Assembly: GCA_012960035.1 (NCBI GenBank)
Contig: DUBZ01000112.1
Coordinates: 23,548-73,443, forward strand
Direction: 5' to 3'
Source: Myxococcales bacterium
GTDB taxonomy: Bacteria > Myxococcota_A > UBA9160 > UBA4427
DNA length: 49,896 bases
Each line of letters begins with the position of its first letter. The stretch's first letter is position 1. The translations under genes and the position numbers were made by a program. Positions 32,500 to 44,488 of this stretch are shown one piece after another. The notes beneath the pieces are model-generated. The model saw nothing but the letters and a program-made list of their open reading frames with translations, was not told the DNA's origin and did no database searches.

Positions 32500-33630
32500 T
32501 TACGCCTGCTGGCTGTACTCGCGGGCAATCGTCGCCCCCAATTCCGAGGTCAACCGCGCCGATGAGCCGAGCGTCATTTCCAACTGCTTTGCCCACAGGC
32601 AGTAGCGAAACAGCGGGTAGTCGCGATCCACGCCGATGCCTCCGTGGAGATGCTGCGCCGCATGGCTGACGCGGTGACTTACGTCGCCGACCCAAATCTT
32701 TGCAATCATGACTTCGTCGTCAGCGTCGCGACCTTGATTGAGAAGCGACACCGCCTGCTGACTCACGAGACGCAGGCACTCGGTGTCGATGTAACAGTTT
32801 GCGGCGCGCTGTCCCACGGCCTGAAACGTTGCGATCTTCACGCCAAACTGTTCCCGCTCGGCTGTGTAGTCCGCGGTCATGCGGGTCATGCGTTCGGCAA
32901 CACCGACTGCCATCGCGCAGGTCGCGGCTGCAGTTCGGGTCGTGATCCAACGCATCGCGCGGGCGCCACCGTCGGGCCCCACGAGGACATCGTCACCAGA
33001 AACGCGCGCATCCACCAAGGTGACTTCGAACTGCGGCTCACCACTCGTTGATTCCTGACGCGCGAGCGTCACGCCATCGGCGTCGGGGTCGAGCAGATAT
33101 ACGCCGACGCCCGACTCATGCTTCGCAGAAACAAGAATACGACTGGCACGATTCGCAAACGGCACGCAGGTCTTGGTCCCCCTGAGCAACCAGTCGGAAC
33201 CGTCTTGCACGGCAGTGGTGTTCGGCGTCGCAGGCTCTTCGTTCATCGGCTCGATCAGCCCAGCGCTCAGGACCGCATCGCCGCTCACGACACCAGGCAG
33301 CAGCCTGCCTTTTTGTTCGTCGTTACCAAAGTGGTCGATCGGCAGGGCCGCGGACACCAGTGACGGGATGACTGGAACCGGTGCCACGGTGTAACCGACG
33401 AGTTCGACCAGCAAACAAAGACTTTCATACCCGAGCGCCATGCCACCGTGGACTTCACCGATGCCGATCCCAAGAAGTCCGGCTTCCCCGAGGTCACGCC
33501 AAAGCTTTTCGTCGAAGCGCTCTTCGCGCTGATCTATTTCGCGCATGTGTTCGTTGCTGGTTTGATCGAGCAGGATCTGCTTGGCGAGGTTCTGCAGTTC
33601 GAGCTGTTCGTCAGAAAGTGAAAAATCCAT
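32500..33630 (-). CDS. Acyl-CoA dehydrogenase, smaller subunit (second pair)
   Basis: A 376-aa ACAD-fold protein beginning MDFSLSDEQLELQNLAKQIL. Its middle domain lacks the YSEPGAGSD motif (AGLIEPMNEEPATP stands there). The C-terminal domain has YTAEREQFGVKIATFQAVGQ and LHGGIGVDRDYPLFRY. As with the pair at 1957-4252, it probably serves as the degenerate partner of the full-length ACAD upstream. It starts 14 nt after that gene's stop. An ORF extension to 33717 overlaps the partner and is rejected. Start ATG 33630 has a weak GCAGG site. Confidence 0.86.
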   Translation of the reverse strand: MDFSLSDEQLELQNLAKQILLDQTSNEHMREIDQREERFDEKLWRDLGEAGLLGIGIGEVHGGMALGYESLCLLVELVGYTVAPVPVIPSLVSAALPIDHFGNDEQKGRLLPGVVSGDAVLSAGLIEPMNEEPATPNTTAVQDGSDWLLRGTKTCVPFANRASRILVSAKHESGVGVYLLDPDADGVTLARQESTSGEPQFEVTLVDARVSGDDVLVGPDGGARAMRWITTRTAAATCAMAVGVAERMTRMTADYTAEREQFGVKIATFQAVGQRAANCYIDTECLRLVSQQAVSLLNQGRDADDEVMIAKIWVGDVSHRVSHAAQHLHGGIGVDRDYPLFRYCLWAKQLEMTLGSSARLTSELGATIAREYSQQA

Positions 33631-33643
33631 CTTTGCCTGCTCC

Positions 33644-34819
33644 TTAACGCGACCGCGGCATGCCGAGGCCCGCCGCTGCGATGATGTCGCGTTGCACTTC
33701 GTTGGTGCCGCCACCAAAAGTCAAGATCGATCCAACCCGGTACATGAACTCGAGCCGTCCCTTCAAGATCGCGCCAGGCGAATTTTTCTTGATCGTGCTG
33801 CCGTCTTGTCCAAGCACTTCGCCCAAGAGGCGATAATGCTCGAGGAAGTACTCGGTGCCGTACACCTTGGCGACAGACGCGTCCGCCATCTGCAAATTGC
33901 CCTCGGTCATGGCCCACGCCTGCTTCCAGCAAACCAGTTTCAACGCTTCGAGCCCGCTCTTGACCTTGGCGAGGTTCGTCTGAACCCAAGGCTGATCAAT
34001 CACCCGAGTGCCATCGGGGCGGCGCGTTTCCGCGGCCCACTTCGCAACGTTGCAGTAAAGCATGTCGGCCGACCCGTGATTCACCAGCGACAAGCGTTCG
34101 CGGTTCAGCTGGCCGGTGATCAATCCCCAACCATTGCCTTCGCCGCCGACGAGATAGTCCGACGGGACGCGAACGTTGTCGTAGTAGGTCGTGTTCGTGC
34201 GCACGCCCATGGTCCAGATCGGGGCGATCGTAAGTCCGGGGGTATCGTTCGGAACGAGGATCATGGAAAGCCCGCGATGCTTCTTCGAGTCGGGGTCAGT
34301 CCGCACCGCGAGCCAGATGTAATCCGAAAAGTCGGCCAAGCTCGTGAAGGTCTTTTGTCCGTTGATCACCCACTCATTGCCGTCGCGCTCGGCACGGGTA
34401 GTCAGTGACGCGAGGTCGGTGCCGGCACCCGGCTCGGAATAACCGATCGCGATGACGACTTCGCCGCGAAGGATCGGCTTGACGATCGCTTCTTTGATCT
34501 CGTCGGTCGCGTGTTCGTTGAGTACGGGGCCGACGGCTTCGGTGGTCAAGAATGGGTACGGAAAACCGGTCCGCATGACTTCTTCGGTGAAGATGTATTG
34601 CTCCATCGCGGTGGCTTCTTTGCCGCCGAGTTCTTTGGGCCAGCTCAACCCGATCCAGCCGTCCGCGCCAAGACGTCGCATGGCCTTGCGAAACTCGGGG
34701 CCGCCCCCCTCGCCTCCGCCAGCGAGTTCTTCCTGTAGCTCCGGCGTGAGCAGTTCATCGAAATAGGCGCGCAGTTCTTTCTGCAGCGCCTCCTGTTCAG
34801 CGGTGAATTCAATCTTCAT
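33644..34819 (-). CDS. Acyl-CoA dehydrogenase, larger subunit (second pair)
   Basis: A 391-aa ACAD. IAIGYSEPGAGTDLASL, INGQKTFTS and the terminal FGGGTNEVQRDIIAAAGLG are the conserved blocks. The latter Gly-rich segment stands where MCAD-type enzymes have the catalytic Glu, so the base is probably elsewhere, as in other FadE families. AAGGA lies 6 nt before ATG 34819. First gene of the ACAD-ACAD-GreA-like unit, and its promoter region holds three 13-bp repeats. Confidence 0.88.
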   Translation of the reverse strand: MKIEFTAEQEALQKELRAYFDELLTPELQEELAGGGEGGGPEFRKAMRRLGADGWIGLSWPKELGGKEATAMEQYIFTEEVMRTGFPYPFLTTEAVGPVLNEHATDEIKEAIVKPILRGEVVIAIGYSEPGAGTDLASLTTRAERDGNEWVINGQKTFTSLADFSDYIWLAVRTDPDSKKHRGLSMILVPNDTPGLTIAPIWTMGVRTNTTYYDNVRVPSDYLVGGEGNGWGLITGQLNRERLSLVNHGSADMLYCNVAKWAAETRRPDGTRVIDQPWVQTNLAKVKSGLEALKLVCWKQAWAMTEGNLQMADASVAKVYGTEYFLEHYRLLGEVLGQDGSTIKKNSPGAILKGRLEFMYRVGSILTFGGGTNEVQRDIIAAAGLGMPRSR

Positions 34820-34831
34820 GAAGTGTCCTTC

Positions 34832-34870
34832 GTGATTCGAGACAGTGATTCGAGGCGGTGGTTCGAGACG
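34832..34870. repeat. Three tandem 13-bp direct repeats upstream of the ACAD operon
   Basis: Copies begin at 34832, 34845 and 34858: GTGATTCGAGACA, GTGATTCGAGGCG, GTGGTTCGAGACG. The 10-base core GTGRTTCGAG is preserved with one change. The array begins 13 bp from the ACAD start codon and lies in the 305-bp region divergent from the amidohydrolase. It may be a repeat-binding operator, or a slippage product in the 5' leader. Confidence 0.55.
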
Positions 34871-35124
34871 AAAACAGCGCGGCGGCGCGTAGCCCGCACT
34901 CCCCCTACGGCGCAGACGATAAGACAGTCTCGGACGTCCGCACCCTTCGCGTTCGCGACCGGGGCGCTCACGTGCTGCACAACATCAACGCCACGGCAAC
35001 ATCACATAGACACCACGACAACAACACCACAAAACGCGAGCCGCCAAAAGCGCTGAACCCCGCAGGGGGAAGCCGCTCCGTATGGTACGGTGCCGACTAC
35101 CGAACCAGTCAACGGAGAAACGTC
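34871..35124 (+). promoter_or_regulatory. Divergent intergenic region with CA-rich leader before the amidohydrolase
   Basis: 34885-34892 GCGCGTAG and 34905-34913 CTACGGCGC can form a bulged stem. Bases 34978-35035 are about 85 percent A plus C, with very few G or T, unlike the surrounding GC-rich DNA. This would be an unstructured leader if transcribed. GGAGAAA at 35114 is the ribosome-binding site of the amidohydrolase. No confident -35/-10 pair was found. Confidence 0.35.
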
Positions 35125-36882
35125 ATGCATGATCTCGTGATTCGCGGTGGAACCCTAGTCGACGGCACGGGGAACGAAGCCAAGACGGCCGATGTCGCGG
35201 TCACCGACGGCATCATCACCGAGGTCGGCCGCATCACAGCGGCGGCGCACGAAACGATCGATGCCGATGGTCTCGTCGTCACGCCGGGCTTCGTCGACAT
35301 TCACACCCACTACGACGCCCAGGCTACATGGGATCCGCATCTATTGCCGACGGGCTGGCACGGTGTCACGAGTACCGTCTTTGGAAACTGCGGTGTTGGC
35401 TTTGCACCTGCCAAGCCCGAAGACCGAGACTGGCTGATTGGCTTGATGGAAGGGGTCGAAGACATCCCCGGGGCCGCCCTGTCCGAAGGCATCCAGTGGA
35501 GCTGGGAGACGTTCCCCGAATATCTCGACGCCCTTGATCAGGCGCCGAAGGCGATCGACTACGGCACCCATGTTCCCCACGGCGCGGTGCGCGCATACGT
35601 GATGGGTGAACGCGGTGCGAAGAACCAACCCGCTACAAAAGAAGACATTCAGAAGATGTACGAGATCGTGAAAGAAGGAATCGAAGCTGGGGCGCTCGGC
35701 TTTTCAACTTCACGCACGATGGGACACCGCGCGGTGGACGGCGAGCCGGTCCCCGGAACCTATGCCCAGGAAGATGAGCTCTTCGGAATTGCCAAAGCGC
35801 TGAAGGACACGGGCCAAGGCATTTTCGAACTCGCCGGTGCGGGCGCAGGCGGCGACACCGCGGGCGACGAACCCGGCGCCGCGCTCGAAGAGATTGAATG
35901 GATGCACCGGCTTTCTGCCGAGGTGGGCCGACCGGTCAGCTTCGCCATGCTGCAGTTCGACTCTCGGCCACAGCAGTGGCGAGAGCTGCTCGACATTTGC
36001 GAAAAAACTCGGGATGCTGGCTCCGAAGTCATCGCCCAGTTCGCCGCCCGCCCCTTTGGCGTCTTGGCGGGACATCAAACCGATGCCAACCCGCTACTCG
36101 GTCGACCCGGCTATATCGAGATCGCACATCTGCCCCTCGCAGAGCGCGTGACGAAGCTGCGAGATCCAGCCGTTCGCGAGCGCATCCTTGGCCCAGAGCG
36201 TGCGACCGATGGACCGGGCTTTGGCGCCTTCCTCGACAATGAAGCCGTCTACGCAAAGCTCTTCCCGATGGGCGACCCGCCCAACTATGAGCCAGCGGCC
36301 TCCGAAAGTGTCGCCGCCATCGCGGGACGCGAAGGTCGTAAACCCGACGCCGTTCTCTACGACATGCTCCTCCAAGACGACGGTCGCGAGCTTTTGTTGC
36401 TGCCCATGATGAACTACAGCGACGGCAACCTCGACCCCATGTACGAAATGCTGCACGACCGCAACACACTGCTGAGCCTGGGTGACGGTGGCGCGCACTG
36501 CGGATTGATCTGCGATGCAAGCCTCACAACCTTTATGCTCACCCACTGGGTGCGCGACCGATCTCGCGGCGATCGCATTCCGATCGAGTTCGCGGTACAG
36601 CGCATGACGCAACACACCGCGAACGTATACGGCATGCATGACCGGGGTGTCGTGGCACCCGGCTTCAAGGGGGATCTCAATTTGATCGACTTCGACGCCC
36701 TGCAGTTGCGACGACCCGAAATGCGGTACGACCTGCCGGGTGGAGCGCGGCGTTTGTTGCAAGCGGCCGACGGCTATAAGGCGACGATCGTAAGTGGCCA
36801 GACGATTCTGCGAAACGGGGAGTCGACCGGCGCCCTCCCCGGTCGTTTGCTCCGCGGAAGTCAAGCCTCTCCGCTCAACTAA
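35125..36882 (+). CDS. N-acyl-D-amino-acid deacylase-like amidohydrolase
   Basis: A 585-aa amidohydrolase of the D-aminoacylase group. Metal ligands H60 and H62 lie in FVDIHTHYDAQ, and C89 in GNCGVGFAP matches the Cys ligand special to D-aminoacylases. GALGFSTSR and the late catalytic Asp region SLGDGGAHCG are also present. The C-terminal GVVAPGFKGDLNLID returns to the small beta sandwich. It would hydrolyse an N-acyl-D-amino acid or a related cyclic amide. The start ATG 35125 has GGAGAAA about 5 nt upstream; the frame extends upstream but only through non-conserved sequence. No partner gene lies within 220 bp. Confidence 0.87.
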   Translation: MHDLVIRGGTLVDGTGNEAKTADVAVTDGIITEVGRITAAAHETIDADGLVVTPGFVDIHTHYDAQATWDPHLLPTGWHGVTSTVFGNCGVGFAPAKPEDRDWLIGLMEGVEDIPGAALSEGIQWSWETFPEYLDALDQAPKAIDYGTHVPHGAVRAYVMGERGAKNQPATKEDIQKMYEIVKEGIEAGALGFSTSRTMGHRAVDGEPVPGTYAQEDELFGIAKALKDTGQGIFELAGAGAGGDTAGDEPGAALEEIEWMHRLSAEVGRPVSFAMLQFDSRPQQWRELLDICEKTRDAGSEVIAQFAARPFGVLAGHQTDANPLLGRPGYIEIAHLPLAERVTKLRDPAVRERILGPERATDGPGFGAFLDNEAVYAKLFPMGDPPNYEPAASESVAAIAGREGRKPDAVLYDMLLQDDGRELLLLPMMNYSDGNLDPMYEMLHDRNTLLSLGDGGAHCGLICDASLTTFMLTHWVRDRSRGDRIPIEFAVQRMTQHTANVYGMHDRGVVAPGFKGDLNLIDFDALQLRRPEMRYDLPGGARRLLQAADGYKATIVSGQTILRNGESTGALPGRLLRGSQASPLN

Positions 36883-36954
36883 GTTCGAAGGCAATCCGTA
36901 TCGTGATGGCTCGGGTTGGTTCAGTGTAAAGCGGCAGTTCAAAGGAGACCTGCG

Positions 36955-36972
36955 TCGCCTCGCTAGAGGCGA
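36955..36972. terminator. Perfect hairpin downstream of the amidohydrolase
   Basis: TCGCCTC-GCTA-GAGGCGA forms a 7-bp perfect stem with a 4-nt loop, 73 nt after the amidohydrolase stop. There is no T-run, so intrinsic termination is uncertain. The rest of 36883-37110 shows nothing further. Confidence 0.4.
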
Positions 36973-37110
36973 AACGGGAAATTCTCTGCGCCGCATCATG
37001 CCACCGGGCTGACGACGAACACCATTTTTCAAGCGGAAGCCCCGCGCGCGGCCACCATCGAAGCGTATTCATCAAGCCGGTCACCAAGCCTGTTATGCTC
37101 GCGCCAACGC

Positions 37111-38511
37111 ATGACCGAATCGATGTCTCCCCTGCGGCGCCTTGCATACGCTTTTGGCTCGCCTGGCTTCCAAGCCAGCGAACGCACCGTCGTTCTCATT
37201 CTCTTCTACTTCTATCTGCCCCCTGGAAGCAGCGATCTCCCTCTGCTGCTCAGCGATACGATCCTGTTCGGAGGCCTCACGGCATTCGGCGCCGCAATGT
37301 TCGTGGGACGCATCTTCGACAGCCTCGCCGACCCGTTCGTTGGATTGATGAGCGACAGGTCGACGTCGCGGTTGGGTCGGCGAAAAATATTCATGATCTC
37401 GGGGTTCGTCCCGATGTGCTTGATCCCGGTCGCGGCCTTCTGGCCGCCGGGGGAACCGGGAAGCCAGCTGAACTTCATTTGGCTTACAGCCTGTCTCGCC
37501 GGCTACTTCATCTTTTTTACGGTCTATGTCGCTCCATACCTCGCTCTCCAGCCGGAACTTGCTCGCTCACAAGACGAACGGGCGCGACTCGCTGTGTTGA
37601 CCGGCTCGCTCACGATGCCATTCGTTTCCCTAGTCGCCTTCGCCTGGCCGTGGGCGCTTTCTTGGGGGATCGCCCACGGATATTCCTCCACCCAAAGCAT
37701 TCGCACGATCGTGGTTGCCCTCGCAGTTGCGGGCCTCGTGCTATGCGGTGTGGCGATACTCTCTGTAGACGAAAAGCGATTTACGCGCGCTACGCGATCC
37801 ACACTGTCGAACAAGGATGCTTTGCGCGAGACCGTTCGCAATCGCCCATTCTTGATCTATCTACTCGCGCAAATCTTTTTCATGTTCGCACTGAACATGA
37901 TCATGCCGCTTTCACCGTACATCGCCGAAGTTTTACTGGGTCGCGACGTGGGGTTTGCCTCGTGGTTGGGGCTGTGTCTTTTTCTCGGTGTGATCGTGAG
38001 CTTTGTGCTCTCGGCTCGAATCATCAAACGCTTCGGCCCCAAGCGGATGATGGTGGGATCCGTGGTCCTTTTCGGCGTGGCACTCTCCATGCTCGCACTC
38101 ATCGTGCCCGACGTTCCCGGCGGAGAACACGACACGCGCAACGTCGTCATTGCATTCGCGAGCCTCGCGCTGGGGGGAATCCCTGTCGCGGGTTTTCTGG
38201 TTGCGACCAATGTGCTGCTGGGACAGATCATAGATGCCGACCAGGCGACCACCGGAGCCAATCGTGCGGCGATCTTCTTCGGCATCCAAGGTTTGGCAAC
38301 CAAATGGGTATACGGCTTTGCGGCGGCGGTGCTCGCCTACCTCTTCACGCAATATGGGAATAGCCCTGAAGAGCCCCTTGGCGTTTGGCTTGCGGCTCCG
38401 TGCGCTGCAGTTTGTTGCTTGGTTTCGGCGGCACTATACGCGCTCTATCCAGAGCGTGACGTTCTTGCGCGCGCGCAAAGCGCCACCCCGTCGACACCAC
38501 CGTTGCACTAA
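37111..38511 (+). CDS. MFS transporter, GPH (glycoside-pentoside-hexuronide) type
   Basis: A 466-aa membrane protein with about 12 hydrophobic segments. DPFVGLMSDRSTSRLGRRK is the GPH/MFS_2 loop 2-3 signature, and the middle helix pair carries FVLSARIIKRFGPKRMM. Such symporters move sugars or, in many environmental genomes, unknown solutes with a cation. LacZ on the opposite strand, ending only 87 bp away, makes a galactoside plausible, but they are convergent and not co-transcribed. ATG 37111 or ATG 37123 could be the start. Confidence 0.83.
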   Translation: MTESMSPLRRLAYAFGSPGFQASERTVVLILFYFYLPPGSSDLPLLLSDTILFGGLTAFGAAMFVGRIFDSLADPFVGLMSDRSTSRLGRRKIFMISGFVPMCLIPVAAFWPPGEPGSQLNFIWLTACLAGYFIFFTVYVAPYLALQPELARSQDERARLAVLTGSLTMPFVSLVAFAWPWALSWGIAHGYSSTQSIRTIVVALAVAGLVLCGVAILSVDEKRFTRATRSTLSNKDALRETVRNRPFLIYLLAQIFFMFALNMIMPLSPYIAEVLLGRDVGFASWLGLCLFLGVIVSFVLSARIIKRFGPKRMMVGSVVLFGVALSMLALIVPDVPGGEHDTRNVVIAFASLALGGIPVAGFLVATNVLLGQIIDADQATTGANRAAIFFGIQGLATKWVYGFAAAVLAYLFTQYGNSPEEPLGVWLAAPCAAVCCLVSAALYALYPERDVLARAQSATPSTPPLH

Positions 38512-38580
38512 CGGCTGCGAAAACCCCGGACCGACGCGAAGACGCGTGCGATGCGACGGGAGGGGTTCTTCCGCAGCCTG
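38512..38580. repeat. Structured hairpin element, short copy, at a convergent junction
   Basis: GGCTGCGAAAACCCC (38513-38527) pairs with 38562-38578 (GGGGTTCTTCCGCAGCC), with a short bulge. CGCG-AAGA-CGCG forms an inner stem near 38536-38547. It shares CCGGACCGA, GCGACGGGA and GGGTTCTTCC in the same order with the element at 1764-1924. It follows the GPH stop directly and ends 18 bp before the LacZ stop. Terminator or REP-like repeat. Confidence 0.6.
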
Positions 38581-38597
38581 CGCGACGCCGACGCCCC

Positions 38598-41822
<3,225 letters not shown>

Positions 41823-42413
41823 CTACCAGCGGTAGCGAACTGATAGAATTTCCCAATTGAAGTAGACCCGCTGGTCCAACACTTCACCCGGAATCAGATT
41901 CACGAGCATGCGGGTTCCGATGCTGATCGAGTCGTCGAGCGGGAAATCGACGCCGGCGCCGATGTTGATCAGAAAATTCGTCGCATCGCGATCCCGCCCC
42001 GGGCGATTTTCTTCGATGTAGGTGAGGCCGGCCCCGCCCTGCAGGAAGGGCCGCAACTTCTTCATCGTCTTGTTCTCGAAGCCCGAAAGATTGAAGATGT
42101 ATCGGGTAAAGAGTGTGGGCGAGAGGATCACGAAGTCGTCGTCGACGCCGAGTTGCAAACCGAGCCCGACCGCGACTTCATCGCGGGCCATGGTTTCGAT
42201 GTCGAGGTTCATCAAGAACGAATCGGGTCCCTCGGTGAAGCCGATGCCTCCGCGCATCGCAAAGCGAGAGTCGTTCTTCTGTGAAGACTCGTAGCGGTCG
42301 CGCCCCCGATCGCGTTCCCGCTCGAAGTCGCGGTTGTTCTGGGCTGCCGCAAATGACGCGAACAGCATTGGAATCAACAAGCCGGTCGCCAGAACGTGCT
42401 GAAATCGAATCAT
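41823..42413 (-). CDS. Small outer-membrane beta-barrel-like protein
   Basis: A 196-aa protein. Residues 1-24 are a signal peptide (VLATGLLIPMLFASFAAAQ). A charged linker (NNRDFERERDRGRDRYESS) is followed by amphipathic strands such as RFAMRGGIGF, EVAVGLGLQLGV and FLQGGAGLTYIE. The C-terminus ends VRYRW with a terminal aromatic, as in proteins folded by BamA. ATG 42413 has a G8 stretch upstream. No ligand can be named. It lies directly upstream of lacZ on the same strand. Confidence 0.75.
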   Translation of the reverse strand: MIRFQHVLATGLLIPMLFASFAAAQNNRDFERERDRGRDRYESSQKNDSRFAMRGGIGFTEGPDSFLMNLDIETMARDEVAVGLGLQLGVDDDFVILSPTLFTRYIFNLSGFENKTMKKLRPFLQGGAGLTYIEENRPGRDRDATNFLINIGAGVDFPLDDSISIGTRMLVNLIPGEVLDQRVYFNWEILSVRYRW

Positions 42414-42547
42414 GCCCCCCCCAAAAAAGCGAGCCCCCATAAGCTGATGGCCTCGCCGTGGCCGCGACGCTAACAGAGCAAACTTACACGCTGCAAGCGC
42501 TGCGAACGAAGCCATCCTGCAAACAAGGCTCGGGCTATACTCAGCGA

Positions 42548-43471
42548 GTGAGCATCTCTGAAACACCGCTGCCGCATCAACCGACCTGCGCGGCCTTACC
42601 TTCGCTCGAGCGCCCAGAATACGCTGACGCTTGGGTCTTGGTACTGACATCCCAAAACATCAAAAGCCACATCGTGCGCGATGAGACTGGGTTCGTTGTT
42701 CACGTGCCGCCAGCCGATGAAACGCGCGCGATAGAAGCCATCCGAGTCTGGATGGAAGAAAATCGACCGCGCAGGATCCCTATTGAGGCAGAACTCACCA
42801 ACACGCAAAGACCGATCGACTTCGTCCTCGCCTACGGGTTTGCACTGGCACTCTTGGCCGTCCACTATGGCCTCGTACAGACCGGTGAAGGTGCTTTCGC
42901 AAGGCGGATTGGCAGTGCAAACGCTTACGCGATTCTGGACGGCGAACTTTGGCGTGTGCTGACCGCGCTCACACTCCACAAGGACGTCGCTCATGCGATC
43001 GGCAACACGCTTATCGGCGGGTTATTCCTCGCGTCGCTTTCGGGGCGTATCGGTGCGGGCGTCGCAATTGCGCTCGCCCTTGGGTCGGGAGCGTTGGGAA
43101 ACCTCGCCGACGCGATCTACTACCAAACCGGTCACAACTCAATCGGTGCATCGACTGCAGTGTTTGGGGTAGTGGGTTTGTTGTGCGGTCTCGAAGCATG
43201 GCGCCGCGAGCGAGTCTCATTGCCATGGCGTGGCGCATGGGTTCCTCTCGGCGCCGGCGTTGCACTGCTCGCGATGCTTGGGTCGGGGGGCAAGGATGTC
43301 GACTACGGCGCTCACATTTTGGGAATGCTCGCAGGGATGGGCTTAGGCTACGCAGTTGCACCGCGGCTCAGCCCTCACCCACCGGGGCGCGGCATCCAAA
43401 TCTTGTCGGGGTTTTCTGCGCTTGCCTTATTGGGCGCCAGCTGGCTCTGCGCTTGGACGTTCGTTCACTAG
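42548..43471 (+). CDS. Rhomboid family intramembrane serine protease
   Basis: About 307 aa from GTG 42548 (an in-frame start at 42458 is possible but overlaps the divergent promoter region and has a non-conserved leader). A soluble N-terminal part (YADAWVLVLTSQNIKSHIV) precedes six hydrophobic segments. The nucleophile Ser is in NSIGASTAVFGVVG and the His of the dyad in DYGAHILGMLAGMG. Both are present, so activity is likely. GxSx reads GAST. Substrates are unpredictable. It is divergent from the outer-membrane/lacZ unit. Confidence 0.85.
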   Translation: MSISETPLPHQPTCAALPSLERPEYADAWVLVLTSQNIKSHIVRDETGFVVHVPPADETRAIEAIRVWMEENRPRRIPIEAELTNTQRPIDFVLAYGFALALLAVHYGLVQTGEGAFARRIGSANAYAILDGELWRVLTALTLHKDVAHAIGNTLIGGLFLASLSGRIGAGVAIALALGSGALGNLADAIYYQTGHNSIGASTAVFGVVGLLCGLEAWRRERVSLPWRGAWVPLGAGVALLAMLGSGGKDVDYGAHILGMLAGMGLGYAVAPRLSPHPPGRGIQILSGFSALALLGASWLCAWTFVH

Positions 43472-43655
43472 CGCGACACGATCGTTTTCTATCGCACGCT
43501 CGACCCATCTGCCCATCAATCGAACTATGCTCAGAGCCGCCGATCGCCCACGCAACGGGGAATCACGCGACATGACTGCGGCGCCCGCAGTCGAAACCTC
43601 ACTTTTCGTCTATCACTTTCGTATCGAAACGCAGAAATCGCATTGGAGTATTTAC

Positions 43656-44432
43656 GTGAGCAGCATCAACTCGATCTTTTCCATTGAAGGCAAGACCGCA
43701 CTCGTCACCGGAGGAACCCGGGGCATAGGCATGATGATCGCCCGTGGCTACGTAGAGGCCGGCGCGCGCGTCTACGTGGCATCGCGGTCGGAAGACGCAT
43801 GCGTCGAAGCCGAAAAGGAATTGTCGAAACTTGGAACCTGCGTCGCGATCCCCGCTGACCTTTCGACCGAAGCAGGCTGCCTCGCCTTGGCCGAAGACAT
43901 CAAGGGCCGCGAGAGCAAGCTCGACATTCTGGTCAACAACGCAGGCGCCAACTGGGGCGCGCCATTCGGCGAATTCCCGGCGTCGGGTTGGGATCGTGTT
44001 CTCGATCTCAACGTCAAAGGGCCGTTCTTTCTCACGCAGGCGTTGACCCCGCTCTTGGAAGCAGCCGCAGGAGACGGTAGCCCGAGCCGAGTGATCAACA
44101 TCGGGTCGATCGACGGCATCCAAGTTCCGTTCCTCGACACCTACTCGTATTCAGCAAGCAAGGCAGCCATTCATCACATGACCCGCGTGTTGGCCAGAAA
44201 GCTAGCCCCCAACATCACCGTCAACGCGGTCGCACCGGGCCCGTTCCAGAGCAAGATGATGAAGGCCACACTCGAAAACTTCGGAGACTCGATCGCGTCG
44301 ACGTGCCCCATGAAGCGGATCGGGGAGCCCGACGACATGGCGGGCATTGCGATCTATCTCGCTTCCAAAGCCGGCGCGTATGTCACGGGTAGCGTGATCG
44401 CGGTAGATGGCGGCATCTCGACAACAAAGTAG
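43656..44432 (+). CDS. SDR family oxidoreductase (FabG-like)
   Basis: A 258-aa SDR: TGGTRGIG, ASRSEDAC (basic residue favouring NADP), LVNNAGANWG, INIGSIDG and YSASKAA, ending GSVIAVDGGIS. The sequence between NNAG and YxxxK is typical of SDRs in hydroxyacyl or steroid catabolism. The GTG start 43656 has GGAG 7 nt upstream; no ATG near the conserved beginning exists in frame. First gene of a same-strand series (SDR, CMD, diiron, UbiB); the spacing to the next gene is 56 nt and contains three 13-bp repeats. Confidence 0.87.
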   Translation: MSSINSIFSIEGKTALVTGGTRGIGMMIARGYVEAGARVYVASRSEDACVEAEKELSKLGTCVAIPADLSTEAGCLALAEDIKGRESKLDILVNNAGANWGAPFGEFPASGWDRVLDLNVKGPFFLTQALTPLLEAAAGDGSPSRVINIGSIDGIQVPFLDTYSYSASKAAIHHMTRVLARKLAPNITVNAVAPGPFQSKMMKATLENFGDSIASTCPMKRIGEPDDMAGIAIYLASKAGAYVTGSVIAVDGGISTTK

Positions 44433-44466
44433 ACGGACCCAGTAGACGAACGAAGTAGACCGAACC
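44428..44466. repeat. Three 13-bp direct repeats overlapping the SDR stop codon
   Basis: Copies start at 44428, 44441 and 44454: AGTAGACGGACCC, AGTAGACGAACGA, AGTAGACCGAACC. The heptamer AGTAGAC is identical in all three. The first copy contains the SDR stop TAG (44430-44432). The array lies 22 bp before the CMD gene start, ending just before its GGAG site. Period 13 equals that of the array at 34832, but the sequence differs. Confidence 0.55.
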
Positions 44467-44488
44467 AGAACCGAACTAGGGAGAACCC

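Noticed and set aside
34832..34870. 13-bp repeats as a CRISPR array
   Set aside because: Repeat units are adjacent without spacers and there are no cas genes.
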